Source: Streptomyces sp. Z26 (GTDB lineage: Bacteria > Actinomycetota > Actinomycetes > Streptomycetales > Streptomycetaceae). Taken from it: DNA of 64,000 bases. Below are positions 52,601 through 60,675 of this stretch, piece by piece; the stretch's first letter is position 1; each line of letters opens with the position of its first letter. The notes beneath the pieces are model-generated. The model had not been told where the DNA came from, did no database searches, and worked only from the letters and a program-made list of their open reading frames with translations. The DNA lies in the NCBI RefSeq assembly GCF_003665095.1, contig NZ_RCHV01000002.1, positions 3,346,001 through 3,410,000 on the forward strand. The letters are read 5' to 3'. A program made the translations under genes and the position numbers.

Positions 52601-53700
52601 AGCGCGCCGCACGTACGTCCCCCGTGCTCGGAGCGCGCGGGGTGAAGCGCGGCGCCGTGGCGGTGGCCGCCCTGGCGATCGTGGCGGTGGTGGGCGGCTC
52701 CACCGCGTTCACCGCCCTCAGTTCGGACGGCGGCGACGGCGGTGCGCGCGGCGACGGGCTGCCCCCGGCCACCGAGTCCGTGCGGCGCGGGGACCTGAGC
52801 GACAGCGCGCAGGCCGACGGCACCCTCGGCTACGAGTCCAAGCGGAAGATCAACGGCGCCACCGCGGGCACCCTGACCTGGGCCCCGAAGGGCGGTTCGG
52901 TGGTGAAGCGGAACGGTCGGCTGTACGCGGTCGACGGGCGTTCCGTACGGCTGATGTACGGCTCCGAACCGATGTACCGCACGCTCAAGGAAGGCGTCGA
53001 GGGCGCCGACGTGCGGCAGTTCGAGCGGAACCTCGCGGACCTCGGCTACACCGGCTTCACCGTGGACGACGAGTTCACCGGGCTCACCGCCGCCGCCGTG
53101 AAGCGCTGGCAGGACGCGAACGGCGCGGAGGAGACCGGCACCGTCGGCCCCGAGGACGTCGCCTTCGCGTCCGGCGCCGTACGCGTCGAGGGCACCGTCC
53201 CGGCCGTCGGCGACCGTACGGCGCCCGGCCAGCCCGTACTGGAGACGACCGGCTCGGAACGCGTCGTCACCATGAAGGTCGACGTCGCGGAACGGGGCAC
53301 GGTCAAGGAGGGCGAGAAGGTCACCGTCACCCTCCCGGACGGCGAACCGGCGCCGGGGAAGGTCCGTTCGGTGGGCACCTCCGCCGAGAAGGGCGACGAC
53401 CCGGCCGAGGACTCCCCGAAGATCTCCGTCACCGTCGCCCTCGACGACCCGGACGCGGTGGGCGCGCTGGACCAGGCGCCCGTCACGGTGGAGTTGACGG
53501 GCGAGACCCGCGAGGACGTGCTGCACGTACCCGTGGAGGCACTGCTGGCGCTACCCGACAAGGGCTACGCCGTCGAGGTCGTGGAGGGCGACACGTCCCG
53601 CGAGGTGAAGGTCGAACTGGGCCTGTTCGCCCAGGGACGGGTCGAGGTGAGCGGCGGCGGGCTGCGCGCCGGGACGAAGGTCGGGGTGCCGGAGCTGTGA
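52597..53700 (+). CDS. Periplasmic adaptor-like protein (peptidoglycan-binding / HlyD-like)
   Basis: 367 aa from GTG 52597, overlapping the lipoprotein stop. Signal anchor (VAVAALAIVAVVGGSTAF), then a region resembling the lipoyl part of membrane-fusion proteins interrupted by a peptidoglycan-binding domain (VRQFERNLADLGYTGFTVDDEFTGLTAAAVKRWQ), and C-terminal beta-barrel segments (VLHVPVEALLAL). Typical companion of MacB-like exporters in Gram-positives. Confidence 0.85.
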   Translation: MKRAARTSPVLGARGVKRGAVAVAALAIVAVVGGSTAFTALSSDGGDGGARGDGLPPATESVRRGDLSDSAQADGTLGYESKRKINGATAGTLTWAPKGGSVVKRNGRLYAVDGRSVRLMYGSEPMYRTLKEGVEGADVRQFERNLADLGYTGFTVDDEFTGLTAAAVKRWQDANGAEETGTVGPEDVAFASGAVRVEGTVPAVGDRTAPGQPVLETTGSERVVTMKVDVAERGTVKEGEKVTVTLPDGEPAPGKVRSVGTSAEKGDDPAEDSPKISVTVALDDPDAVGALDQAPVTVELTGETREDVLHVPVEALLALPDKGYAVEVVEGDTSREVKVELGLFAQGRVEVSGGGLRAGTKVGVPEL

Positions 53701-54449
53701 CACGCGTCGTCGGCCTCACGGGGGTCACGAAGGAGTACGCGGGCGGGGTCACCGCGCTGCGCGAGGTCGATCTCACCGTCGAGGAGGGGGAGTTGGTGGG
53801 CATCGTCGGGCCGTCGGGGTCGGGCAAGTCCACGCTCCTGCACATCGTCGGCACGCTGGACCGGCCGACGTACGGGACGGTGGAGATCGCCGGATTCGAC
53901 GTGGCGGCGCTCTCCGACCGCGAACTGTCCGCCCTGCGGGCGCGGCACGTGGGTTTCGTCTTCCAGGCGTTCCACCTGGTGCCGGGCGTCAGCGCGCGCG
54001 ACAACGTCGCGGAGGGGCTGCTCTACTCCGGCATGCCACGCGCCGTACGCCGCCGCCGCGCCGACGAGGCGCTGGCCCGGGTCGGCCTCGCGGACCGCGC
54101 CGGGCACCGGCCGCACGAACTCTCCGGCGGGCAGAAGCAGCGGGTGGCCATCGCGCGCGCGGTCGTCGGTGAACCCGACCTGCTGCTCGCGGACGAGCCG
54201 ACCGGCGCGCTGGACACGGCGTCCGGCGAGTCGGTGATGGAGCTGCTGCACGAACTGAGCGCGGCGGGGGCGACCATCGCGGTCATCACGCACGACACGG
54301 AGGTCGCGGACCGGCTGCCGCGCCGCGTACGGCTGCGGGACGGCGCCGTCGTCGAGGACGTTCTGGGCCGCGTACCCGACCGGGTGGGCGGGAACGTCCC
54401 GGGCCGGGCGCACGGGCTCGTGGCCGGCGGCGCCGGGGCGGACGCCTGA
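53697..54449 (+). CDS. ABC transporter ATPase (MacB/LolD type)
   Basis: 250 aa from GTG 53697, overlapping the adaptor stop. Walker A GPSGSGKST, LSGGQKQRVAIARA, Walker B LLLADEPTGALD and ITHDTEVAD. Drives the FtsX-type permease encoded next. The 30-residue tail (VPDRVGGNVPGRAHG) is extra. Confidence 0.94.
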   Translation: MTRVVGLTGVTKEYAGGVTALREVDLTVEEGELVGIVGPSGSGKSTLLHIVGTLDRPTYGTVEIAGFDVAALSDRELSALRARHVGFVFQAFHLVPGVSARDNVAEGLLYSGMPRAVRRRRADEALARVGLADRAGHRPHELSGGQKQRVAIARAVVGEPDLLLADEPTGALDTASGESVMELLHELSAAGATIAVITHDTEVADRLPRRVRLRDGAVVEDVLGRVPDRVGGNVPGRAHGLVAGGAGADA

Positions 54450-55747
54450 TGGCGCGCCGCCGACCCGCGCGCGGCGGGGACGGAACAGGTCCGGAGGGTA
54501 CGAGCCAGGGGGGTACGGTCCAGGAGGGTACGGGCGGTGCCGGTACGGGAACCCGCCCCCGGCTGGTGGCGGCGCGGCTCAGCCCGCGCGACGTGCTGCA
54601 CGTGGGCTCGGGCGGGCTGCGCAGCCGGCCGCTGCGCGTCGTGCTCTCCGCGCTGGGCATCGCCATCGGCATCGCCACGATGATCTCCGTGATCGGTGTG
54701 TCGGCGTCCAGCGAGGAGCAGTTGATGCGCCGCCTCGACCAGTTGGGCACCGACATGCTGGTCGCGACACCGGGCAAGTCGGTGTTCTCCGGGGAGGAGG
54801 TCGAGCTGTCCCGGAACGCCGTCGGCCAGGTCGCCCGTATCGACGGCGTGCAGCACGCCGGGGCCACCGGCACCGTCGACGCGGACGTCCGCCGCAACGC
54901 GCGCATCCCCGCCGACGACGGCGTCGGCGTCAGCGTGCAGGCCGCCTCCGAGGGGCTGTTGAAGGTCGTACGGGGCGAGGTCGGCAGCGGCACCTGGCTG
55001 AACGGCGCCACCGGCCGCTACCCGGCCGTCGTCCTCGGACACGTCTCCGCCGAACGCCTCGGCGTCGGCCGGGCGGGGCAGCAGGTGTGGCTCGGCGACC
55101 GGTACTTCACGGTAGTCGGCATCCTCGACCCGCTGCCGCTGGCACCGGAGTTGGAGCGCTCCGCGCTCGTCGGCTGGGACGCCGCCGAGGAACTGCTCGG
55201 CTTCGACGGCCACCCGACGGCGGTGTACGAGCGCTCCGCGAGCGACGCGGTGAGCGCCGTACGCGACCTGCTGCCCGCCACCATCGATCCCCAGAACCCG
55301 CAGGACATCGAGGTCACCGACCCGTCCGCGAAGCTCCAGGCGCGGGCCGCGTCGGAGGGCGCGTTCGACAGCCTGCTGCTGGGACTCGGCGGGATCGCGC
55401 TGCTCGTCGGCGGGGTCGGCGTCGCCAACACCATGATCATCTCGGTGCTGGAACGGCGCTACGAGATCGGGCTGCGCCGCTCGTTGGGCGCGGCGCGGGG
55501 GCAGATCCGCATCCAGTTCGTCACGGAGTCGCTGCTGCTGTCGGGGCTCGGCGGCGCGGTCGGCGTCGTGCTGGGGGCGGCGGCCACGGCGCTGTTCGCA
55601 CACGTCGACGGCCTGCCCTGGGTCGTACCGGCGTGGTCGGTCGCGGGCGGCTTCGGCGCCACCCTGCTGATCGGTACGCTCGCCGGCCTCTACCCGGCGG
55701 TCCGCGCCGCCCGCCTCTCCCCGACTCTGGCGCTGCACGCGGTGTAG
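54449..55747 (+). CDS. ABC transporter permease (MacB/FtsX type)
   Basis: 432 aa, ATG overlapping the ATPase stop. First transmembrane helix LRVVLSALGIAIGIATMISVIGV, a large extracytoplasmic MacB_PCD domain (about 70-300), then three helices (IALLVGGVGVANTMIISVLERRYEIGLRRSLGA onward to LIGTLAGLYPAVRAARLSPTLALHAV). Probably expels antimicrobial peptides or other envelope-active compounds. Confidence 0.94.
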   Translation: MARRRPARGGDGTGPEGTSQGGTVQEGTGGAGTGTRPRLVAARLSPRDVLHVGSGGLRSRPLRVVLSALGIAIGIATMISVIGVSASSEEQLMRRLDQLGTDMLVATPGKSVFSGEEVELSRNAVGQVARIDGVQHAGATGTVDADVRRNARIPADDGVGVSVQAASEGLLKVVRGEVGSGTWLNGATGRYPAVVLGHVSAERLGVGRAGQQVWLGDRYFTVVGILDPLPLAPELERSALVGWDAAEELLGFDGHPTAVYERSASDAVSAVRDLLPATIDPQNPQDIEVTDPSAKLQARAASEGAFDSLLLGLGGIALLVGGVGVANTMIISVLERRYEIGLRRSLGAARGQIRIQFVTESLLLSGLGGAVGVVLGAAATALFAHVDGLPWVVPAWSVAGGFGATLLIGTLAGLYPAVRAARLSPTLALHAV

Positions 55748-55836
55748 GGCGCGTACGGGGAGGGGTCGGGCGCGGGCCCGCACCTCAGCCGGTCGACAGG
55801 GAGCCGACTCCGCGGCAACAGCGACGGACCGGCTGA

Positions 55837-55871
55837 CATGGCCCGGCGCCTCTCGGAGGCTCCGGGCCATG
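55837..55871 (+). terminator. Terminator of the efflux operon
   Basis: CATGGCCCGG and CCGGGCCATG form a perfect 10-bp outer stem, with further CCTC/GAGG pairing inside, 90 bp after the permease stop. Confidence 0.7.
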
Positions 55872-55885
55872 CCCCCTGACACGGA

Positions 55886-56041
55886 TCACGACGTCACGGC
55901 TCGACAGCAGATGTCGCCGTTGCCGCTACAGGTGCCGCAGGTCTTCCCCGTATCGGGGTCGGCGCCGGTTCCTCCGCAATCGGGGCAACCACCCGCGGAA
56001 CGCGGCGAGCGAGGGGTGGGCGGGACTACGGTGGTGCCGGC
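55886..56041 (-). other. DnaJ-type zinc-finger coding remnant without a start codon
   Basis: The minus-strand frame ending at 55886 encodes CPDCGGTGADPDTGKTCGTC followed by SGNGDICC, that is two C-x2-C-x-G-x-G-like knuckles as in DnaJ. I find no ATG, GTG or TTG close upstream before the frame runs antisense to the acetyltransferase gene. Either a truncated gene or a chance frame; the cysteine pattern favours the former. Confidence 0.35.
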
Positions 56042-56065
56042 TCGTCCAGTCGAAGGGACACTGCG

Positions 56066-56608
56066 ATGTTCGTGATCCGCCGTGCGACAACGGCCGACCG
56101 GGAAGCGGTCGAGGAGCTGACGCGAGCGCGCGCGCACTGGATGGCTGCGCGGGGTGTCAGGGGCGCTCAGGGCTGGGAGCGGTTCGCCGGGGAGTCGGGC
56201 CGCCAGGCAGCCGCGCCGGACACGCCCGTGTGGGTCGTCGCGACGGAGGCGGGGCGCGTGATCGGTCGGACGACGCTCGGAGAGCAGACGCCGTTGTGGG
56301 GCTGGACGGAGGAGGAGCAGGCGCAGCCCGCGTACTTCCTCAACACGACCCTGACACACCCGGAGTTCGCCGGTCAGCGCGTGGGCTCCCTGCTCGCCTG
56401 GTGGGCGGTGGACCGGGCCGCCGCGACCGGCCGGGGATGGGTCCGCCGTGCGGTCGGCCCTGACCCCGGGTTGCTGCGGTACTACTGCGACGTTCAGGGC
56501 TGGCGGATCATCCACCGAGTGGAGCGCCACGGGGAAGACGCGTACATGCTGGGGCGTGAGGCTGAGCCGCTCCCGGCCCTCGCGCGTCATCTACTCACCC
56601 CCGCCTGA
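56066..56608 (+). CDS. GNAT-family N-acetyltransferase
   Basis: 180 aa, ATG 56066 with GAAGGGA upstream. Motifs VIRRATTADREAVEELTRAR, WVVATEAGRVIGRTTL, and the acetyl-CoA loop HPEFAGQRVGSLLAWWAV. Substrate unknown. Its last 18 bases overlap the 3' end of the convergent asparagine-synthetase-like gene. Confidence 0.85.
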   Translation: MFVIRRATTADREAVEELTRARAHWMAARGVRGAQGWERFAGESGRQAAAPDTPVWVVATEAGRVIGRTTLGEQTPLWGWTEEEQAQPAYFLNTTLTHPEFAGQRVGSLLAWWAVDRAAATGRGWVRRAVGPDPGLLRYYCDVQGWRIIHRVERHGEDAYMLGREAEPLPALARHLLTPA

Positions 56609-58174
56609 CATCCCACGCAAGCCGATCTCGGTGGACGCGATCTGAAACAGCGTCCGATCCATCTCCTCGTGCGGACTTTTCAGGAATTCCGAGTCCACCG
56701 TCTTCGCGAGTCCGTCTCCGTCCACGAATCCGGCGTCAATCAGCGCGGCGCCTTCTCGGAGCATGGATTCCAGGAACGGGACGACGTTTTCGCGCATCGC
56801 GGCGTTCATCGCGTGGGCGAAGTTCTCCGGGACCGGAGCATGAACGGCTTCCGGAGAGAGGCCGAGGCGGGCCAGGCGAAGCCTGTTCAATGCTTTGTGC
56901 TCCCGCCAGGGGCGCGGTAGCCATTCCGCGAATCTGATCAACTCCGGGTCCGCGAGCGGCGATACGGGCCACAGCCCGTTGCGCATGAACTGCGGGGTGC
57001 GGCACGCGAATGCCAGGAGCGTGCTGTCGTACAGCACCGGGGACGGTGCGATGCCGTCGTTGATGTGGTCCAGGACGGCCAGCGTCCGCTTTCCGGTCCA
57101 AGGCCCCGGGGCCGGGGCCTCCCCAGCGGGTGGGCGTTCGTCGTCGCGTAGGGAGGTGAGTTCGTCACCGCCCGTGCCGCCGAACGACCACCGGACGCCC
57201 GTCCGTGTCAGGGCACGCATCATGGCTTCTTCCGCCTCGCTCCAGGGGTCGTCGTACGGGCTGACCGCCTGGCCGTTCGCGCGTCGACCAGCGGGGTTGA
57301 GCGGCAGATGCGCCATCACGTCCACGCACATGTCCTGTGCCACCCCGAAGGCGCTGATCATCTCTTTGCGGCGGCGGATCTGCTGCTCGCGGGCCTCGCC
57401 GCCGAGGAGCATGGCGGCGGCTGTGATCTCCGGGCGGCCGGGCGCCGCGAGACCGGCCGCGACGTTCGCCGAGTCCATCCCGCCGGACAACTCCACCGCG
57501 GCGTGGTCCGGGAAGAAGTGCCGTTGCGCGATCGCGTGCGCGAGCAGTTGTTCGTACGCGTCGAGCACATCCGTGCCCGGCCGCAGCGCCCGAGGCTCGG
57601 TGTGTGGAGCCCCCGGCGGGTGGACCAGCGCGAGACCGTCGACGGTCCACCACGCAGTGGAACGCTCCGTGAGCCGGTGCACGCCCTGCCACAGGGTGTC
57701 GTGGGTGTACCGATGCTGGAGCCGCAGCAGACGGGCGACCTCACGGTCCACCAGTGCGCCGACGCGGCAGTGCCTGCGGAGATCGGCCAGATCCCATGAA
57801 CCGTCCAACGTGCCGCCGCCGCTTGCGAGGTAGAGCGGCGCCACGGCCCAAGTGCCCGCTCGGACCGTCGCTGTACGGGGTGTCAGCTCGATGGCCGTCC
57901 AGTCCAACGGCCCGTGGCTGGCAGCCCGCAGGCGTGCTCGGTAGGCGTCCGGGCTCATGCGGACCGGCGGACCGGCGGGCGACGGTTCTGCTCCGCGTCT
58001 GCGTTCTGTCGAGATCACCGCAACTGCCGTACCGTCGCAGATCATTTCGTGGCAGAGGGCCGGGTGCACGTAGGGCTCGATGCGGGATGCGCCGTGCTGC
58101 CACTCGTGGCCGGTCCATGTCCACTCGACCGGGCCGTTCTCCCAGCTGGCGCGCGTAACGCTGAACTTGAGCAA
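56591..58174 (-). CDS. Asparagine-synthetase-like ATP-dependent amide/macrolactam-forming enzyme
   Basis: 527 aa from TTG 58174, with AGAGGAGA upstream. The C-terminal synthetase domain has the PP-loop ELSGGMDSANVA (near 228) and GGTGGDELTSL. The N-terminal half resembles a glutaminase domain but begins Met-Leu-Lys, lacking the essential Cys2, as in lasso-peptide macrolactam synthetases (McjC/LarC type). Preceded by a 41-aa peptide gene with a hairpin between. Probably adenylates a carboxylate of that peptide; true asparagine synthesis is unlikely. Confidence 0.8.
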   Translation of the reverse strand: MLKFSVTRASWENGPVEWTWTGHEWQHGASRIEPYVHPALCHEMICDGTAVAVISTERRRGAEPSPAGPPVRMSPDAYRARLRAASHGPLDWTAIELTPRTATVRAGTWAVAPLYLASGGGTLDGSWDLADLRRHCRVGALVDREVARLLRLQHRYTHDTLWQGVHRLTERSTAWWTVDGLALVHPPGAPHTEPRALRPGTDVLDAYEQLLAHAIAQRHFFPDHAAVELSGGMDSANVAAGLAAPGRPEITAAAMLLGGEAREQQIRRRKEMISAFGVAQDMCVDVMAHLPLNPAGRRANGQAVSPYDDPWSEAEEAMMRALTRTGVRWSFGGTGGDELTSLRDDERPPAGEAPAPGPWTGKRTLAVLDHINDGIAPSPVLYDSTLLAFACRTPQFMRNGLWPVSPLADPELIRFAEWLPRPWREHKALNRLRLARLGLSPEAVHAPVPENFAHAMNAAMRENVVPFLESMLREGAALIDAGFVDGDGLAKTVDSEFLKSPHEEMDRTLFQIASTEIGLRGMSGGGE

Positions 58175-58196
58175 GGAGTTCTCCTCTCGGACTGGA

Positions 58197-58228
58197 ACGG
58201 CCCACCGTCAGCAAGGACGGTGGGCCGT
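58197..58228 (-). terminator. Perfect hairpin between 41-aa peptide gene and synthetase gene
   Basis: 13-bp perfect stem ACGGCCCACCGTC / GACGGTGGGCCGT with a 6-nt loop, 12 bases past the peptide stop and 22 before the synthetase start. A partial terminator would yield precursor in excess of enzyme. Confidence 0.8.
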
Positions 58229-58240
58229 GGGACTTCGGGG

Positions 58241-58366
58241 CTACTCGTGTTCGTCCCGCTCGGTGTTCGTGTCGCTGTTGCCGGAGAACTTCTTGGTCTC
58301 CAGCCGTTCGCGGAGCGTCGGCACGGTGAAGACCGGCGTTCCCGAGAACACGTCTTCCAGGTTCAT
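58241..58366 (-). CDS. Putative lasso-like RiPP precursor peptide (41 aa)
   Basis: ATG 58366 with GAGAGGGA 6 bases upstream. Product begins MNLEDVFSGTPVFTVPTL; FTVPTL fits the Y/F-x-x-P-x-L leader motif bound by the RRE (B1) in lasso systems. Ten residues later a Gly starts GNSDTNTERDEHE, in which Gly1 and Glu8 are spaced for an 8-residue macrolactam. The usual Thr at leader position -2 is Phe here. Located directly before the synthetase-like gene. Core assignment is inference. Confidence 0.65.
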   Translation of the reverse strand: MNLEDVFSGTPVFTVPTLRERLETKKFSGNSDTNTERDEHE

Positions 58367-58483
58367 GCGTTGTCCCTCTCTTCTGCTGTTGCGGGCCGTC
58401 AGGGAAAGCCACCTGCCCGCGCTGCTGGGCTGGCCGACCGATGCGCGGAACAGGGGCGGCCGTGGGGGCGCCTGCGCGACGGC

Positions 58484-58645
58484 TCAGGAGGCCCCCGGGC
58501 GGTGCTTCGTCTCTCCTGCCGGGGCCTCGTCCTCGGCCGCTTCCCGTCGGCGTTTTCCCCAGGGGAGCATGCGGAGGCTCAACAGCAGCTCGAGAGTGTG
58601 GGAGATGAGAAGCGGCACGTCAGCGCTCCCCTCAGCTGTGGCCAT
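58484..58645 (-). CDS. Possible small protein (53 aa) upstream of the peptide gene
   Basis: ATG 58645, weak ribosome binding site. Product contains a hydrophobic helix (VPLLISHTLELLLSLRMLPWG) then a charged tail (KRRREAAEDEAPAGE). On the same strand as the 41-aa peptide and synthetase genes, 117 bp upstream, so could be the first gene of that operon. No family recognised; may be non-coding leader. The remaining sequence up to the divergent regulator holds the promoters. Confidence 0.3.
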   Translation of the reverse strand: MATAEGSADVPLLISHTLELLLSLRMLPWGKRRREAAEDEAPAGETKHRPGAS

Positions 58646-58718
58646 GCCCGGACCGTGCCCTCGGTCGCGGGGACTGTTTGCCAACTGTCCTGCTGAGCAA
58701 GGGTGCTGACTTCCCGTC

Positions 58719-58740
58719 GATGGGTACCCCATGATGGGTA
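58719..58740. promoter_or_regulatory. Repeat operator in the divergent promoter
   Basis: GATGGGTA occurs at 58719-58726 and 58733-58740, separated by CCCCAT; the first copy overlaps the palindrome GGGTACCC. Lies 58 bp before the XRE regulator start, in the region shared with the minus-strand peptide operon, so it may be that regulator's binding site. Confidence 0.5.
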
Positions 58741-58797
58741 GGCTGAGAGTCACATCATTGCGACACACTGTCACCAGCGGGCGCAACGGGGCACCTC

Positions 58798-60135
58798 ATG
58801 ACCGCGTACCACCCACCGACAGCGCTGCCGCGTGCCCTCCTGAATCGGGAGGACATGCGAGCAGCCATCACAGCCCACGACTTCGGCACCGTGTTTCTCC
58901 TCGCACGGGCAGAAGCCCGGATCAGTTACTCGAAGATCGCGGCCGAGTGCGGCATCAAGCCGGAGCGCGTAGGCGCCCTGGCTCGCGGGGACGGCAGCGT
59001 GACAACGTTCCAGAAGATCGCCACCATCGCCGACGCCTTACGTATTCCCGGGCACATGCTCGGCCTCGTCCCCCGCGACTGGGAGGCGGTTGAGCAGCCG
59101 CCCCGACAATCCGCCGCTCCCATAGGCACTACCGGCACGACCCGAGACGGAGACAGCACAGTGCGGCGAAGGGAGTTCTTCAAAACCTCGGCCACGGCCG
59201 GACTGGCAGCCGGCCTACCCGAACTCGCCCCACCCGCGATCGGCCGCCGGATCGGCCGCGACGTCCCGGACCGACTGCGTCAGCGCACCGCCCGCCTCCG
59301 TCGCCTCGATGACGTTCTCGGCGGAGGCGACACCTACCGCGTCTATCTCGGTGAGTACCAGTCCACCAAGGCCATGATCCGGGAAGCCAGGTACACCGAG
59401 CGGACCGGTCGTGCTCTGCTCTCCGTGCTGGCCGAGCAGGCACAGCAGGCCGGATGGGCCGCGTTCGACGCGGGCAAGCACGCTGACGCTCGTGGCCTGT
59501 ACGAAGCCAGCCATGAGTCCGCCACGGAAGCCGGAGACGCATCCCTCGCCGGAAACGCCCTCGCCTTCCTCGCCTATCAGAGGCTCGACGGTGATCGGGC
59601 CGCCGGAGTCGAGACCGCCGAGCAGTCCTGCCGCACCGCAGGCCCAGACGCCCCACCCGGTGTCCGGGCGCTGCTTCACGAACGCCTTGCGTGGGCCTAC
59701 GCAGTCGCCGGGGACGAGGGCGGGACAGAACGGGCGCTGAGCACTGCTCAAGCTGCCCTTGATGACAACGACGGCGCACCGCAGCCCGATTGGGTCGCCT
59801 GGGTGGACCGGGACGAACTCCGCATCATGACCGGCCGGTGCTGGACCGAACTGCGCCGCCCGCTCCGCGCGGTTCCCGTGCTGGAAGACGTGCTCGCCCG
59901 CTACGGCGACACCCACGCCCGGGACAAGAGCCTGTACCTGTCCTGGCTGGCCGAGTCCTACCTGGCCGCTCGGGAAGTCGAGCAGGCCGCGACGGTCGCC
60001 AGCCGGGCGCTGGACTTGTCCACCGGAGTCGCCTCCGTACGTCCTCGCCAGCGCCTCGAACCGACGCTGCGGGCGCTCGGCCCTCACCGGGACCTGTCGC
60101 TGGTGGCCGTGGTTCTCGAACGTGCCAGGGCGTGA
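58798..60135 (+). CDS. XRE-family regulator with TPR-like domain, TTA codon
   Basis: 445 aa. N-terminal HTH (ISYSKIAAECGIKPERVGALARGDGSVTTFQKIATIADAL), a linker with a RRREFFKTSATAGLAAG segment, and a helical-repeat C-terminal half (about 200-445) with Ala/Leu-rich TPR-like units. This architecture is frequent next to streptomycete peptide gene clusters. Codon 81 is TTA (59038-59040), suggesting bldA control. Divergent from the 41-aa peptide/synthetase operon. Confidence 0.85.
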   Translation: MTAYHPPTALPRALLNREDMRAAITAHDFGTVFLLARAEARISYSKIAAECGIKPERVGALARGDGSVTTFQKIATIADALRIPGHMLGLVPRDWEAVEQPPRQSAAPIGTTGTTRDGDSTVRRREFFKTSATAGLAAGLPELAPPAIGRRIGRDVPDRLRQRTARLRRLDDVLGGGDTYRVYLGEYQSTKAMIREARYTERTGRALLSVLAEQAQQAGWAAFDAGKHADARGLYEASHESATEAGDASLAGNALAFLAYQRLDGDRAAGVETAEQSCRTAGPDAPPGVRALLHERLAWAYAVAGDEGGTERALSTAQAALDDNDGAPQPDWVAWVDRDELRIMTGRCWTELRRPLRAVPVLEDVLARYGDTHARDKSLYLSWLAESYLAAREVEQAATVASRALDLSTGVASVRPRQRLEPTLRALGPHRDLSLVAVVLERARA

Positions 60136-60139
60136 GAGA

Positions 60140-60466
60140 TTAGCCCTCGTCCTGCTGGGTGGTCCTGTCGATCCAACGCAGGTAGCCCTCTGCCCCGGTG
60201 AGTGGCACCGCCGAGATCTCCGGGTTCTTCCAGGGATGATGCTCCAGGAGAAGCGCTTCCAGCGCGGCGTACCGGTCGGCGCGGGTCTTCAGCAGGATCT
60301 GCCACTCTTCGCCAGTGCCGAACTCGCCTTGATGCCAGAACACCGACGCCACCGGACCGACGATCTGTGCACCCGCCGCCAACCGGGCCGCCACAACCGA
60401 CTGCGCCAGCTTCACGGCGTCATCGCGGCTTTCCGCGGCCGTGGCCACCTGTAGGTACTCAGCCAT
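60140..60466 (-). CDS. cutA: Divalent-cation tolerance protein CutA1
   Basis: 108 aa trimeric ferredoxin-like protein. EYLQVATAAESRDDAVKLAQSVVAARLAAGAQIVGPVASVFWHQGE, EWQILLKTRADRYAALEALLLEHHPWKNPEI and IDRTT-type end match CutA1. Precise function in bacteria is unsettled. Convergent with the XRE/TPR gene, stops 4 bp apart. Confidence 0.93.
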   Translation of the reverse strand: MAEYLQVATAAESRDDAVKLAQSVVAARLAAGAQIVGPVASVFWHQGEFGTGEEWQILLKTRADRYAALEALLLEHHPWKNPEISAVPLTGAEGYLRWIDRTTQQDEG

Positions 60467-60675
60467 GCGGGCGAGCCTAGCCCCGGATCAGGTCCGGGCA
60501 CATGAGGCATCGAGCCGTCGACGGGTCCTCCGGTGTCCTCTCCCGGAGTGGGCGTCGTACGGCGGTGGGTGGAGCGGTGTGCGGTGCGCGCGTGTTCGCG
60601 TACAACCGTCCGTCCCCTTCGGTGGTCACACCATCATCACCCCCCGCGCCACGTGCCTTCACATCCGGGAGCGCC

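Noticed and set aside
56591..58174. Ordinary asparagine synthetase (asnB)
   Set aside because: The N-terminal Cys2 required for glutamine hydrolysis is absent and the gene is coupled to a short peptide gene.
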